Shown here piece by piece: positions 54,280 to 62,743 of a DNA stretch of 64,000 nucleotides. The position numbers and the translations under genes are program-made. The stretch is taken from contig NZ_JAPNLE010000005.1 of NCBI RefSeq assembly GCF_026627925.1, forward strand, positions 40,191-104,190, in the 5' to 3' direction. Every line of letters starts with the position of its first letter. Positions within the stretch are counted from its first letter, which is position 1. The notes under the pieces are model-generated. The model searched no databases and was not told the origin of the DNA. It was given only the letters and a program-made list of their open reading frames with translations. This DNA comes from Cupriavidus sp. D39 (GTDB lineage: Bacteria; Pseudomonadota; Gammaproteobacteria; Burkholderiales; Burkholderiaceae).

Positions 54280-54696
54280 ATGAAACACCGAGATATGCCG
54301 CGCGGAGATTCCGACCTGGTGGAGTGCCGCGTGTGCCGAATGAACTTTGTCACGAGCGTCCCCGAAGACGTGCGCGCGCACCGCGCTGAGCACAACGAGC
54401 TTGCCAAGGGCGGGCTCCCCAAGGTGGTCCGCGAAATGCTTAAGGGGTTCGGCTGGGCGGTGGCACACAACGACGGTGGCCTGCAGCGCCTGCGCGACTA
54501 CGAGCCGGAGGATGGCAAGCTATCAGTGGCCTACGGATGGTGGTCGCGCGCCGTTTTGGCAGGCGTGGCAATAACTGAGTTTGACGACTATATGGCGGCG
54601 CATCTTCGGCTGATCGATTCCATCGTGGATAACACCGACGCCCCTGGTACGCCGCAGCGTAGAGCCGTTGAACGCTGGGAAGGTTACGCTGGCTGA
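54280..54696 (+). CDS. small protein with C2H2-like zinc finger
   Basis: 138 residues from ATG with AGAGGGACG upstream. CRVCRMNFVTSVPEDVRAHR followed by AEH gives C-x2-C-x14-H-x3-H near residues 14-36, a zinc finger. The rest is helical and acidic. Stop overlaps the next gene's ATG. Unknown function; may bind DNA or the adjacent protease. Confidence 0.6.
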   Translation: MKHRDMPRGDSDLVECRVCRMNFVTSVPEDVRAHRAEHNELAKGGLPKVVREMLKGFGWAVAHNDGGLQRLRDYEPEDGKLSVAYGWWSRAVLAGVAITEFDDYMAAHLRLIDSIVDNTDAPGTPQRRAVERWEGYAG

Positions 54697-55244
54697 TGAT
54701 GGAAGCCCTCTTCAGCGTCGACGCGTTGTGGTTCACCGCCTTCAGTTTCTACGACGCGACGCGAGCACAGTGGTCCGTGGTGGCGGGATGGCTGCTCCTC
54801 AACCTGGTCATGCACGAACTCGGGCACGCCGGCGCAAGCCTTGCCTTTGGGCGCCCCGTTGAGGCGGTCCGTCTCGGCGCGCGACCGGTCCTATTGCGCA
54901 TCCGTTCTCGACGCGTTGGTGAATGGCGCATCGGGCTGCCTCTGCCCAATGGCGCGACCTACTATGACGATGCGGTGACGCTGGCACGTTGGCGCGCGTG
55001 GCTGTGCACGGCGGCCGGACCCGGCGCGAATCTGGCGCTGGCCGCTGGTGCGATGTTCGCGCATGCGTTTTCCCCGAGCATCCTCACATTCGCCTGCTTC
55101 TGGATCGCCTTTAGCGCGGCAATCGAGGGGCTGGTGCCGCTCCACGGCAATGCCGACGGCACGAAGCTTTGGCGTGGCGCGCTGCGCGGTGTGGGCTTAG
55201 CCTGCGGCTGGCTGATGTTCCGATTTAGGACTACCAAGCTATGA
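54696..55244 (+). CDS. M50-type membrane metalloprotease (site-2 protease-like)
   Basis: 182 residues. Zinc-binding HELGH at 40-44 inside a membrane helix (GWLLLNLVMHELGHAGASL), then a second hydrophobic region (CTAAGPGANLALAAGAMFAH) and a third motif VPLHGNADGTKLW, where the Asp is the usual third zinc ligand. Site-2 proteases cut membrane-anchored regulators. A minimal one on a mobile element next to a zinc-finger protein could be a signalling pair. Confidence 0.75.
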   Translation: MMEALFSVDALWFTAFSFYDATRAQWSVVAGWLLLNLVMHELGHAGASLAFGRPVEAVRLGARPVLLRIRSRRVGEWRIGLPLPNGATYYDDAVTLARWRAWLCTAAGPGANLALAAGAMFAHAFSPSILTFACFWIAFSAAIEGLVPLHGNADGTKLWRGALRGVGLACGWLMFRFRTTKL

Positions 55245-55483
55245 CACGAAAATTCGCCCCCGTTGAAGCACTCGCCGCCGGCGAGTACACCGCGCGGACC
55301 AAGGACACGGATATGTTGCGCGTGGCGATGAACGGGCATCAGCCTGTCCATCCGGAGGCCCGCTGCATCAGTGACGGAAAGTGGTGCACCTTTTACCGCG
55401 ACGGGGCGGAAGTATGGAGCTGCAACGCCTTGTATGCTGCCGCGCATTTCCTCACCGAACCGATTGTGGAGAGCCAATCATGA
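55241..55483 (+). CDS. small protein
   Basis: 80 residues overlapping both neighbours by four bases. LRVAMNGHQPVHPEARCISD then KWCTFYRDGAEVWSCNALYA. Three cysteines; no recognised family. Part of a tight operon with the protease and the next gene. Confidence 0.55.
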   Translation: MTRKFAPVEALAAGEYTARTKDTDMLRVAMNGHQPVHPEARCISDGKWCTFYRDGAEVWSCNALYAAAHFLTEPIVESQS

Positions 55484-56193
55484 CAGATCCTCGCCCCGCG
55501 CGACATGCCATCACCAATCATGTGCCGGTGCATCTGGTGCAAGCGTTCCACCAGGCGGTGGACGAGTTCTTCGCGCAGGCGCGCAGCAGCAATACCGCTG
55601 GCCAGCGTGCCGCCGAGGTGCGCGCGCAGGATCACGATCGGGGCCTCGATTCCCTGGTCCATTTGCTGGAGTTGACCGAGTCCGACACGGATCAGGCCAG
55701 CATTGTTGCGGGCTTCCTCGCTGGCCTCTACAACGGGCGGGACTTCCCGTTCGATTTGACGGACCTTCGCCGGCTAGACGAAGACCTCTTCGAGCATTGC
55801 CTTGCCGTGCTTCGGCTCGACAACAGCGCGAAGGCGGAAGTGCACAACTACTTCCCCGACGGCCAAGCCCGATTCCAGCGGATGATTGCGGACTGGAATC
55901 TCAACAATCTGCCACCGCCCGAACCCGCGCCGGTTGAGGGGGCGCGGTACCAAGTCAAGTACGAAACACACGGCAATGCTCCTGGCTACCGTGACGTCAC
56001 CTTGTACGTGTCCTTCACGGACGATCCCGATCGGCAGCGCCCGGTTGCGCTTTGCTTCTCCGCGCAGGACGGCGAGGAGATTGGGCGGGCCATCGTCGGC
56101 ATTCATCGCCGAGCATGGCGCGACACCGAAGGGCCGATCGACAAGCGCGAAGGCGAGAAGCGCCCCTTGTGGATTGACCGTGATACCTACTGA
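55480..56193 (+). CDS. DUF7673-like protein of unknown function
   Basis: 237 residues, ATG overlapping the previous stop (ATGA). Helical first half (LVQAFHQAVDEFFAQARSSN; IVAGFLAGLYNGRDFPFDLT) similar to small proteins near plasmid integrases, then an unrelated beta-like part (YQVKYETHG...DVTLYVSFTDD). Overlaps the integrase GTG start by 14 bases. The family name is a tentative recollection. Confidence 0.5.
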   Translation: MTDPRPARHAITNHVPVHLVQAFHQAVDEFFAQARSSNTAGQRAAEVRAQDHDRGLDSLVHLLELTESDTDQASIVAGFLAGLYNGRDFPFDLTDLRRLDEDLFEHCLAVLRLDNSAKAEVHNYFPDGQARFQRMIADWNLNNLPPPEPAPVEGARYQVKYETHGNAPGYRDVTLYVSFTDDPDRQRPVALCFSAQDGEEIGRAIVGIHRRAWRDTEGPIDKREGEKRPLWIDRDTY

Positions 56194-57973
56194 AGCACCG
56201 GAAGCTACTGCGCCCACACGAGCGCAGTACGCCGCCCTGCGGGCCTGGCTGCAGGGCATGCCGGTCGAATTCATCGCGGGCCGCTGGCTGGCTACCGATC
56301 CGGACGACGTGCTCGAGCCGCGCGCAGCGCTCGCTCTGCTGCATACCCTCCGGGACGCCCTGGTACAACGCGCACGTCAGCATGGCAGGGACGACCTCGC
56401 GGAGGCTGCAAGTCTGCCTGGGCGCTCAGGAAAGGGCATGGACCGCGCTATTGAGGCTGTCCGAGAGCTTGAGAACCTCTCGACGCCTGCACCGCGGCCC
56501 GAGCATGGGGTCGGCCTGTGGCTCGCCGCCCCATTGGCTCGCCGCCTGCAGGCGGCCAGCATCCGTACCCTCGGGGAACTCACTGCACTGTGCAATCAGC
56601 GTGGAAGCGCCTGGTGGCGGCGCGTGCCGCGAGTGGGGCCATTGGCAGCCGCGCGCATAGTAAGAGTGCTGGAGCGGTACAGTGCAAGTTTAGGGCCGCT
56701 TAGCGCCCATGTCACAGGCGTACCGCCGGCGGGGCCATTGGCACCTGCTCAATTGCGCGTGGATGGTGGTACCGCACTTCCCCTCGAGGCGATGCGATTG
56801 CCACGCGAACTCGACGGGTCCAAAGGCGTGAATCGCGCGCCTCTCGAGCGCTGCATGATTGGCGCCCGTGATGATTACCAGGCAATCCAGACCTGGCTTT
56901 CCCTTTGGCCTACGGAATCGCAAACCTATCGCGCCTATCGCAAAGAGGCAGAGAGATTCCTTGGCTGGGTCATCCTTGAACGGGGGAAAGCCTTCGCCGA
57001 CGCGCTCACGGATGACTGCATTGCCTACCGCGCCTTCTTGGCCGATCCGCAGCCCGCAGCACGCTGGTGCGGGCCCCGCGCGGCACGAGAGATCCAGGTG
57101 GCCGGCACATCGATGCATAACCCGGCGTGGCGTCCTTTTCTGGGGCCGTTGGCGCCTCGCAGCCGAGCCTTCAGCGAAACGGTGCTCAATTCACTCTGCG
57201 CGTGGCTCGTGGACCGGCGCTATCTCGCCGCAAATCCTTGGGCCGGCGTGCCACTACAGCGCGTGGCCAAGCCTTCTATGCACGTTGAGAAGGCCATCGC
57301 CATGCCTGTCTGGGAGGTGATGAGCTCATGGTTAGATGCCGAGGCCTTCGCCAGCGCGCGCGGTCGCCTACTGCGTGCTGCCGTACTTCTTCTTCGTGAG
57401 ACGGGCATGCGCTGCGACGAAGCTGCAGGAGCAGTGCGGATGAACCTCGTCCCGTTAGCTAACACGTCCCAAGGCGGAAAGCTGCAAGCGGTTTGGGGAG
57501 AACTAAACATCGTGGGCAAGGGCGGTCGTGAGCGCTTCGTGCCAATCAGTCAGCGACTCCGCGGTGCCTTAGAAGAGCACTGGGCAGACCTAGCGAACGC
57601 GGATAGCCCGCTATCCGATGATCACTTGATTGCGCCGCTAGTCGTGCCTAATACCCCACGAGCTCGAGCCAAAGCTACCGAGGGTCGGCAGGGCTATAGT
57701 GCACGAGGCCTGCGCCAGCTGATCGAGGAAACGTCAGACCGGTTTCTATCACACATCACCAGCGAAAGCCCGGAGTTGCTCGCGGAAATGACGCGGATTT
57801 ATCCGCATGCATTCAGGCATGCCTTCGGCGCACACGGCCTCGCCGCCGGCATGGGCATCAATGTCGTGCAGGGGTATCTAGGACATGCCTCCATCGCAAC
57901 CACGACGCTGTACAGCACGGCGGACCGCGATCGTAGGCTTCACGACGTAGAGAAATTCTACCGGACCAAGTAG
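56180..57973 (+). CDS. large tyrosine recombinase with DUF3701-like N-terminus
   Basis: GTG start overlapping the previous gene. 597 residues. N-terminal ~220 residues (YAALRAWLQGMPVEFIAGRW; a helix-hairpin-helix-like WWRRVPRVGPLAAARIV) match the DUF3701 region seen in a class of plasmid and ICE integrases. Then a core-binding domain (~230-370) and the catalytic domain: Arg in LLRETGMRCDEAAG (~403), HAFRHAFGAHGL (H-x2-R-H, ~543), GYLGHASIATTTLYS with the nucleophile Tyr ~577. Candidate enzyme for the 13-6-13 repeat at 53402 and its half-copies. Confidence 0.88.
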   Translation: MIPTEAPEATAPTRAQYAALRAWLQGMPVEFIAGRWLATDPDDVLEPRAALALLHTLRDALVQRARQHGRDDLAEAASLPGRSGKGMDRAIEAVRELENLSTPAPRPEHGVGLWLAAPLARRLQAASIRTLGELTALCNQRGSAWWRRVPRVGPLAAARIVRVLERYSASLGPLSAHVTGVPPAGPLAPAQLRVDGGTALPLEAMRLPRELDGSKGVNRAPLERCMIGARDDYQAIQTWLSLWPTESQTYRAYRKEAERFLGWVILERGKAFADALTDDCIAYRAFLADPQPAARWCGPRAAREIQVAGTSMHNPAWRPFLGPLAPRSRAFSETVLNSLCAWLVDRRYLAANPWAGVPLQRVAKPSMHVEKAIAMPVWEVMSSWLDAEAFASARGRLLRAAVLLLRETGMRCDEAAGAVRMNLVPLANTSQGGKLQAVWGELNIVGKGGRERFVPISQRLRGALEEHWADLANADSPLSDDHLIAPLVVPNTPRARAKATEGRQGYSARGLRQLIEETSDRFLSHITSESPELLAEMTRIYPHAFRHAFGAHGLAAGMGINVVQGYLGHASIATTTLYSTADRDRRLHDVEKFYRTK

Positions 57974-58007
57974 GAGCAGCGACCGCCGGCTGCGCGTCCC
58001 GCACTCA

Positions 58008-58024
58008 ATTTCAACGTTGGAAAT
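58008..58024. promoter_or_regulatory. operator copy ATTTCAACGTTGGAAAT
   Basis: Same as the perfect palindrome but with CC reduced to C in the left arm, which might itself be a base-call loss. Lies after the integrase stop and upstream of a TTGACA at 58089. Confidence 0.55.
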
Positions 58025-58128
58025 GCTGTTTCGATGACAATAGCCATGCTGAAACAGAGCGCTTCGCGCAGTGTGGAAACAAAAACCTTTGACAGTAAAT
58101 CGTTGTGACACCAGAAGGAGAGTGAGTC

Positions 58129-58924
58129 ATGATCCCAAACGGGGCTTTCGAGCAAGAGGGTTTCGCTGGCGACGGCGGTGCTAGCCTTCGACTTGGCCAA
58201 CGTGAAAGGTACGAAGAGCTGTTTGCATTCGCCGACGAATGTTCGCGTCTCACGATGAAAGTGGCAGCCCTCTTGCCGGACGCGACGACGAAGCGGCAAT
58301 TGGTCGTCAGCCTATTTTTTGCTCGGTGCACGTCGCATTACCAAGCCGCTATGAACCTCGCGGAAGGCGGCATGACCGTTGAGTCCCTCGTACTTTCACG
58401 AGGGCTTGTCGAGACCTTTTTCGTCCTGGCCGCAATAGCCGAAGATGCCGTGACGCCAGGGGAGTTAGTCGGCCACGACAACGCGTCGCGCGTAAAGCAC
58501 GCGAATGCACTGCTCAAGCTCAAGCAAGTATCCGAACGTTGCGCCGCTCAAAGAAACACTAACGGAGTTCGTTACTCAGAACGCTGGGCTCTCAGCGATT
58601 GACATGCGCGAGTTCGCGAGGAGGGGAGAGGCGCTTGCAGTCTATGACGGGCTTTATCGTCATCTGTCCCACCATGCTGCTCATCCCTCGCTTTCAGCAG
58701 TGGATGTCTACATCACCGACGGTGAAAGTGGCCGCCCTACGGCAAGATATCAGCCCATTCTAGGCTACACACCCCGAGCAGTATTGAGCGCGTGTGCCGG
58801 CATTCTCCTAGCGTGCTATGCATGCGACCGGACCGGCGTGCGAACGCCTGATACGAATGCCGCTGGCGCACGACTGTGGACTGCCTACGAGCAGTTGTAC
58901 GCCCAATTCCAGCCGTGGGAATAG
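58129..58924 (+). CDS. DUF5677-like helical protein (frame break near 58545)
   Basis: ATG with AAGGAGAGTG. The first frame (RYEELFAFADECSRLTMKVA; AMNLAEGGMTVESLVLSRGL; VETFFVLAAIAED) and the second (LKETLTEFVTQNAG, YDGLYRHLSHHAAHPSLSAV) form one ~265-residue protein, as DUF5677 proteins have both halves. Unlike other breaks here, the shift needs one base removed or two added, around 58545-58552. DUF5677 is a HEPN-like helical family of unknown role often near defence genes. Confidence 0.6.
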
Positions 58925-59044
58925 CTTGCCATGCGGTGCGAACAGTAGAGGGAATTCGAGAAGGCGCGCCTACCGCAGCCGCACAACCGCCTAGGTAGGC
59001 CAACCGTATTCCTATTGTCATGACTCTACTACGGTCAAATGTTG

Positions 59045-59074
59045 TTGACTACGTGCACTTGTGCACCATAAAAT
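59045..59074 (+). promoter_or_regulatory. promoter with GTGCAC-TT-GTGCAC operator
   Basis: TTGACT at 59045 and TAAAAT at 59069 (18-base gap) enclose GTGCACTTGTGCAC (59053-59066). Drives the membrane-protein pair starting at 59112. Confidence 0.65.
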
Positions 59075-59111
59075 TATTTCACGCTCGCATGGGTTGCAAC
59101 ACGCTTCGCAG

Positions 59112-59570
59112 ATGGGCGCAACACATGGCTTAGCTAGGTCATGGGCCGAAGCCGCCAAGACCATCGGCTTCGCGGCCATCACTTCCGCCTCGGTGATTCT
59201 GCTCGTTGGTGGACTCTGGGATCATTGGGAGTGGATAATGCGCGCACTGACATTCAGCTATTGGACGAACGTAGGCCTCGCATTTCTCCTCATAGCCGCA
59301 GCCGCCCTAGTGTTATGCGTTGTGGAGAATCGAAGCGAGCTTAGCACCGAGCACCAGGTCTATCGTGCGCATCGCCTGCACCTGGTTGTCGCAGTCATCG
59401 CGAGTGCGGCGGCTCTGCTGGTTGCGCGCGCCACCTCACCAGAATCCATGACTGCTATTCGCGTCCTGGCGGGCGCTGCGATGTGGCTGGGTGCCGTTAT
59501 GGTCTTCTTTATGTCGATCTGCGCGATGCGAAGTTCGTTTCTCGCAGACGCGTCCACCTCCAGCGATTAA
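59112..59570 (+). CDS. membrane protein of unknown function
   Basis: 152 residues from ATG 59112; a GTG at 59061 lies within the promoter operator and is unlikely. Four membrane helices (ITSASVILLVGGLW; VGLAFLLIAAAALVLCVV; LVVAVIASAAALLV; VLAGAAMWLGAVMVFFMSI). No known family. Followed after five bases by another membrane-anchored protein. Confidence 0.6.
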   Translation: MGATHGLARSWAEAAKTIGFAAITSASVILLVGGLWDHWEWIMRALTFSYWTNVGLAFLLIAAAALVLCVVENRSELSTEHQVYRAHRLHLVVAVIASAAALLVARATSPESMTAIRVLAGAAMWLGAVMVFFMSICAMRSSFLADASTSSD

Positions 59571-59575
59571 GCACA

Positions 59576-59995
59576 ATGCAATTTCAATCCCTCGCGTCGA
59601 TTCTACTGACGAGTCCGCTCTTCGCCGCGGCTATCGCGGCCATCATCGTGTTTGCGGGCTATCGCTTTGTCAGATGGCGTCAGGAAGTGGCCTTTTGGGC
59701 TTGCGCAGCTCTGTTCGCCGAGCAGCAGTTCCGCTCGGCCAGCGACCAAGAGATTGACGCATTCTTGGCATCGGCAGCGCGAATGGGGAAGAGGGACTTC
59801 GCCATGGAACGCCTCTCTGCGGTCCGAAGCCAGCATGCAGGCATACTTACTGTGGGGCACCTCTGGTGGACCTGGTGGCAAGTGCGCGGCCTGGTAGCGG
59901 CTAACAGGCCGGCTCCCGCTTGCGCACCGGAGGCCGGTCTAGACCAAAGCAGCTTAGAGAATATTCCCTTGGCAGTCCTTATGAAGAAGTGGTGA
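59576..59995 (+). CDS. membrane-anchored protein of unknown function
   Basis: 139 residues; one N-terminal membrane helix (LLTSPLFAAAIAAIIVFAGY), then a helical basic cytoplasmic domain with several Trp (HLWWTWWQVRGL). Same transcript as the preceding gene. No function recognised. Confidence 0.6.
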   Translation: MQFQSLASILLTSPLFAAAIAAIIVFAGYRFVRWRQEVAFWACAALFAEQQFRSASDQEIDAFLASAARMGKRDFAMERLSAVRSQHAGILTVGHLWWTWWQVRGLVAANRPAPACAPEAGLDQSSLENIPLAVLMKKW

Positions 59996-60228
59996 GGAGC
60001 ATGTCCCAGCACAGCCTAGCGAATAGCTCGCTTTGGGCGATAGGGACAGCCTGCGCGAACTATTCCGCAATCAGGTAGCGCTGGCGATTCTTGCCGCTGA
60101 TCCACGCCGGCGCATACCCCCTCCAATCAAGCTTCGCTCCAAGCTTCCGATAAAACGAAGAAGAGCTCTCCTGCGCTATGCTACGCAATTGGAAGCTCGA
60201 CCAGTCATCACACGGAGATAGCGAAAGA

Positions 60229-60555
60229 ATGAAGCGACTACTTGGAAGCGCCCTGATCATCCTCGGCGTCCTTGCCGGATGCGGCAACAACAGCGGAAGT
60301 GAATACCTGGGCAAGTGGGTCAATTTAAAGAGTGAAAAGCGCTTCCTTGAAATTGAGCGCAACGGCGATAGCTTTATGGTCCGCAACACGGGCCCGAGTT
60401 TCATAGACGGAAAGCCGGAGACCAAGAATATTCCGGCTACCTACGCAAACGGTGTTTTGAAAGTGTCTATGGGAATGGGCGATATCACGCTTGCCATTGA
60501 CAAGGCATCGGGCAACCTTACCGATGGCAGTGTGGAATACAAGAAGACAAACTAG
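60229..60555 (+). CDS. small lipoprotein
   Basis: 108 residues with a lipoprotein signal (LIILGVLAGC, Cys at ~18). Mature part looks like a small beta-barrel or lipocalin-like fold (GKWVNLKSEKRFLEIERNGD, MVRNTGPS, YANGVLKVSMGMG). Similar to the DUF3019/YnaJ-like class only in build; no firm family. Ribosome site CGGAG is 12 bases upstream. The 230 bases upstream of it show no gene. Confidence 0.65.
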   Translation: MKRLLGSALIILGVLAGCGNNSGSEYLGKWVNLKSEKRFLEIERNGDSFMVRNTGPSFIDGKPETKNIPATYANGVLKVSMGMGDITLAIDKASGNLTDGSVEYKKTN

Positions 60556-60645
60556 TCCGTTTGATTGCGGCGCCGACCGCGCATTCGCCGGCGGCGCCAG
60601 TTGCATGCGTTTCTCCAAGCCCTTGCGACCAGTCCCAGATCATCC

Positions 60646-60675
60646 TTGACATGGTGCACATGTGCACCATATGAT
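60646..60675 (+). promoter_or_regulatory. promoter with GTGCAC-AT-GTGCAC operator
   Basis: TTGACA (60646) and TATGAT (60670), both close to consensus, 18 bases apart, enclose the dyad, which extends to a perfect 20-base palindrome at 60651-60670. The strongest of three such promoters. Confidence 0.7.
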
Positions 60676-60699
60676 GATCACACGTTCAGCGCTAAGAGC

Positions 60700-60715
60700 T
60701 TTCCAACGTTGGAAA
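60700..60715. promoter_or_regulatory. perfect operator TTTCCAACGTTGGAAA
   Basis: 25 bases downstream of the TATGAT at 60670, so within the transcribed leader of the lipoprotein gene at 60803. Dual control with the GTGCAC operator is likely. Confidence 0.7.
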
Positions 60716-60802
60716 TAGGGAAGGGAAGGCGAGGACTGTCGCTCTGCGGGTTTTCGTGAGAGCATATCTACTTTATTTAAATCATACAAAAGGAAGCCAC
60801 TT

Positions 60803-61876
60803 ATGAAAGCAACCCGTTCGATGCTGCCCGCCTTTCTGGCAACGCTCGTGCTCGCCGCGTGCGGCGGTGGAGGTGGCGATGGCAATTCCGCGCCGCCGGA
60901 GCAAGCTTTGCCGCCTCCGCCGACGGCTCCCGTGACTGTGGGCGAGACAACGCTTGCAGCGGGTCTCCTGACGGCCAGCGGATTTGGCAACATCGTGAAC
61001 GGCGTGGAGCAAAAGGGCATCTCCAAGACAGCTGCGACCAAGGCATCGAGCAACGTTTTCGACATCCGCGCCGCCGTCGCCGTCGCCGTCGGCCCCAGCG
61101 CCAACAGCACGCCCACGAGCGCTTTCGACACGATCGACACGGCTGCATACTGGGCACTCGCATCCTCGGGCTGGACCAACGCCACCACCAGCTACCAAGC
61201 GACCTTCTCGTCCGACGAGGTGGCAACGGTCTCGTTCGGCAGCATCTCCAGTGCTCCTTTCACCTGGTCGGTGAAGCTCAACCTCAAGGATGTGGGCGGC
61301 GGCCAGGTGACGGACTATCTCGTCAATGCCGCGGGCGCACCGCTGACCGCCTCCATGGTGGCCGCAGCGCTTCCCGCCGGCGTAAAGGCAGCGTATCCCT
61401 CGTTCGCGCCCTCGACGGCGACAGTCATCGCGTCGATGTTCGGCGAGCTCGACCCGCTGCTGGTATCCGAAGCGGACCTGCTCACGCGCAGCTTCTGCGA
61501 AGACAGTGCTGATGCCAGCGCACGCGTGCAATACCAGCTTGCCGCGTCGGGCGTGCTGAAGGTCTTTGACGCCAAGGCCGCCGGGTGCGGTGCCGGCGCC
61601 ACGGCGCTGCCCGACGGCAAATGGGAAACCCAGACGCTGTACGGCAAGACGGTCTATCTGCTGTCGTTCCCGACCGTAGCGCACTACGAATCCTTCAACG
61701 CCTACGTTCCCGCCAGCGCCTTTGCGGCGGGTGCGCGCAAGGCCATCGTTGCCGGCAGCGGTTCGGAGCGCTGGAAGTCGGGCTTCTTCATCCCGAAGGA
61801 CGTGGCCATCCAGTCGAAGCGCGCGTTCCTGAGCGTCGGCGCTCTGGACGCAATCCGCACTGCCGTGTCCCTGTAA
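60803..61876 (+). CDS. secreted lipoprotein of unknown function
   Basis: 357 residues. Signal ending LVLAAC, then a Gly/Pro-rich linker (GGGGGDGNS; PPPPTAPV). The mature protein is Ala/Ser-rich with alternating strands (SYQATFSSDEVATVSFGSIS) and two or three cysteines (FCEDSADAS, AAGCGAG). No family recognised. Good GC bias. Ends before a strong terminator. AAAGGAAGC ribosome site upstream. Confidence 0.7.
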   Translation: MKATRSMLPAFLATLVLAACGGGGGDGNSAPPEQALPPPPTAPVTVGETTLAAGLLTASGFGNIVNGVEQKGISKTAATKASSNVFDIRAAVAVAVGPSANSTPTSAFDTIDTAAYWALASSGWTNATTSYQATFSSDEVATVSFGSISSAPFTWSVKLNLKDVGGGQVTDYLVNAAGAPLTASMVAAALPAGVKAAYPSFAPSTATVIASMFGELDPLLVSEADLLTRSFCEDSADASARVQYQLAASGVLKVFDAKAAGCGAGATALPDGKWETQTLYGKTVYLLSFPTVAHYESFNAYVPASAFAAGARKAIVAGSGSERWKSGFFIPKDVAIQSKRAFLSVGALDAIRTAVSL

Positions 61877-61924
61877 CGCACCTCTCCGGCGCTGGGCCTG
61901 ACCCGCCCTGGCGTCTTTGTCCCG

Positions 61925-61949
61925 CCCGGCCTAATGGCCGGGTTTTTTT
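61925..61949 (+). terminator. rho-independent terminator
   Basis: CCCGGCC-TAAT-GGCCGGG followed by seven T. Confidence 0.92.
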
Positions 61950-62020
61950 ATAGATGGATAAAACCAAGTCCATTACTTAGGATGGCTGCCGTCGGCGCCG
62001 CTAACCTCTACGGAGAAAAA

Positions 62021-62687
62021 GTGAAGAAAGATTTTCGTTGGCTCACCACAATTCAGTGGACGTTCCTGACCACCACGATTGGGCTTATGTGCATTGCTGC
62101 TCAGTTTCATCGTAGTGTTGACTATTCCTGGGTCCAGGCGCTGCGCGCCGCCGAGGCGGCAGCACTCGGAAGCGCTGACGCGCCTCCCTTGTTGGAGCAC
62201 TTTGTTTCAGGATTTGCCTACACCCTGATTGCATTTTGCGGCGTCCAGCTACTGGGACTTGTGTTCCGGGAAGCTGGCAAACTCGTGGACAACTGGTCGA
62301 AGGGGCTTCGAGCGTCCGCCATCCTCGTGCTCGTCATGACGGTGTACTTCATTGTCGAACCCAAAACCGCTTCTCGCCAGTGCACTACCTGGTCGCAATA
62401 TTGGTTGGAGGCTGGCTGGGGCTATTCATCCGGGCTCCGCGCCGGACAATGGAACAAGCGATGCGAAGGCCGTTGCACTCAGTGTTCTATGTTGCTGCGA
62501 CCATCTGGATGCTGCTCAATCTCTCATGGGAAGTGCGGCAGTTGCTTACGGCCACAACGAGCCTGTCCCAGTCTTGCCTGCAGTTGCTCTGCAGCTTGCT
62601 TGGCCTGGGGGCGGGCTCCTTGTCTTGCGTGTCGTCTGCTTCAAGTCGGTCGACGTGGCGCATAGCGCCGGCGCCGCGCGCGCCTGA
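62021..62687 (+). CDS. membrane protein of unknown function (one or two frame breaks)
   Basis: GTG with GGAG at good spacing (ATG at 61982 is the alternative). First frame: WTFLTTTIGLMCIAAQF and FVSGFAYTLIAFCGVQLLG. The A4 at 62363-62366 read as A5 gives VEPKNRFSPVHYLVAILVGG, continuing through membrane helices. A further one-base loss near 62545 would lead to a hydrophobic end (VALQLAWPGG-like) stopping at 62687, before the terminator. Otherwise the frame runs into the terminator at 62724. About 225 residues, four or five helices. Confidence 0.45.
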
Positions 62688-62713
62688 GTCTCCCCGACGT
62701 ACCTCAAACAAGA

Positions 62714-62741
62714 GGGCCGACTGATCGTCGGCCCTTTTTTT
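62714..62741 (+). terminator. rho-independent terminator
   Basis: GGGCCGAC-TGATC-GTCGGCCC followed by seven T. It lies between this plus-strand gene and the convergent relaxase gene. Confidence 0.88.
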
Positions 62742-62743
62742 GC

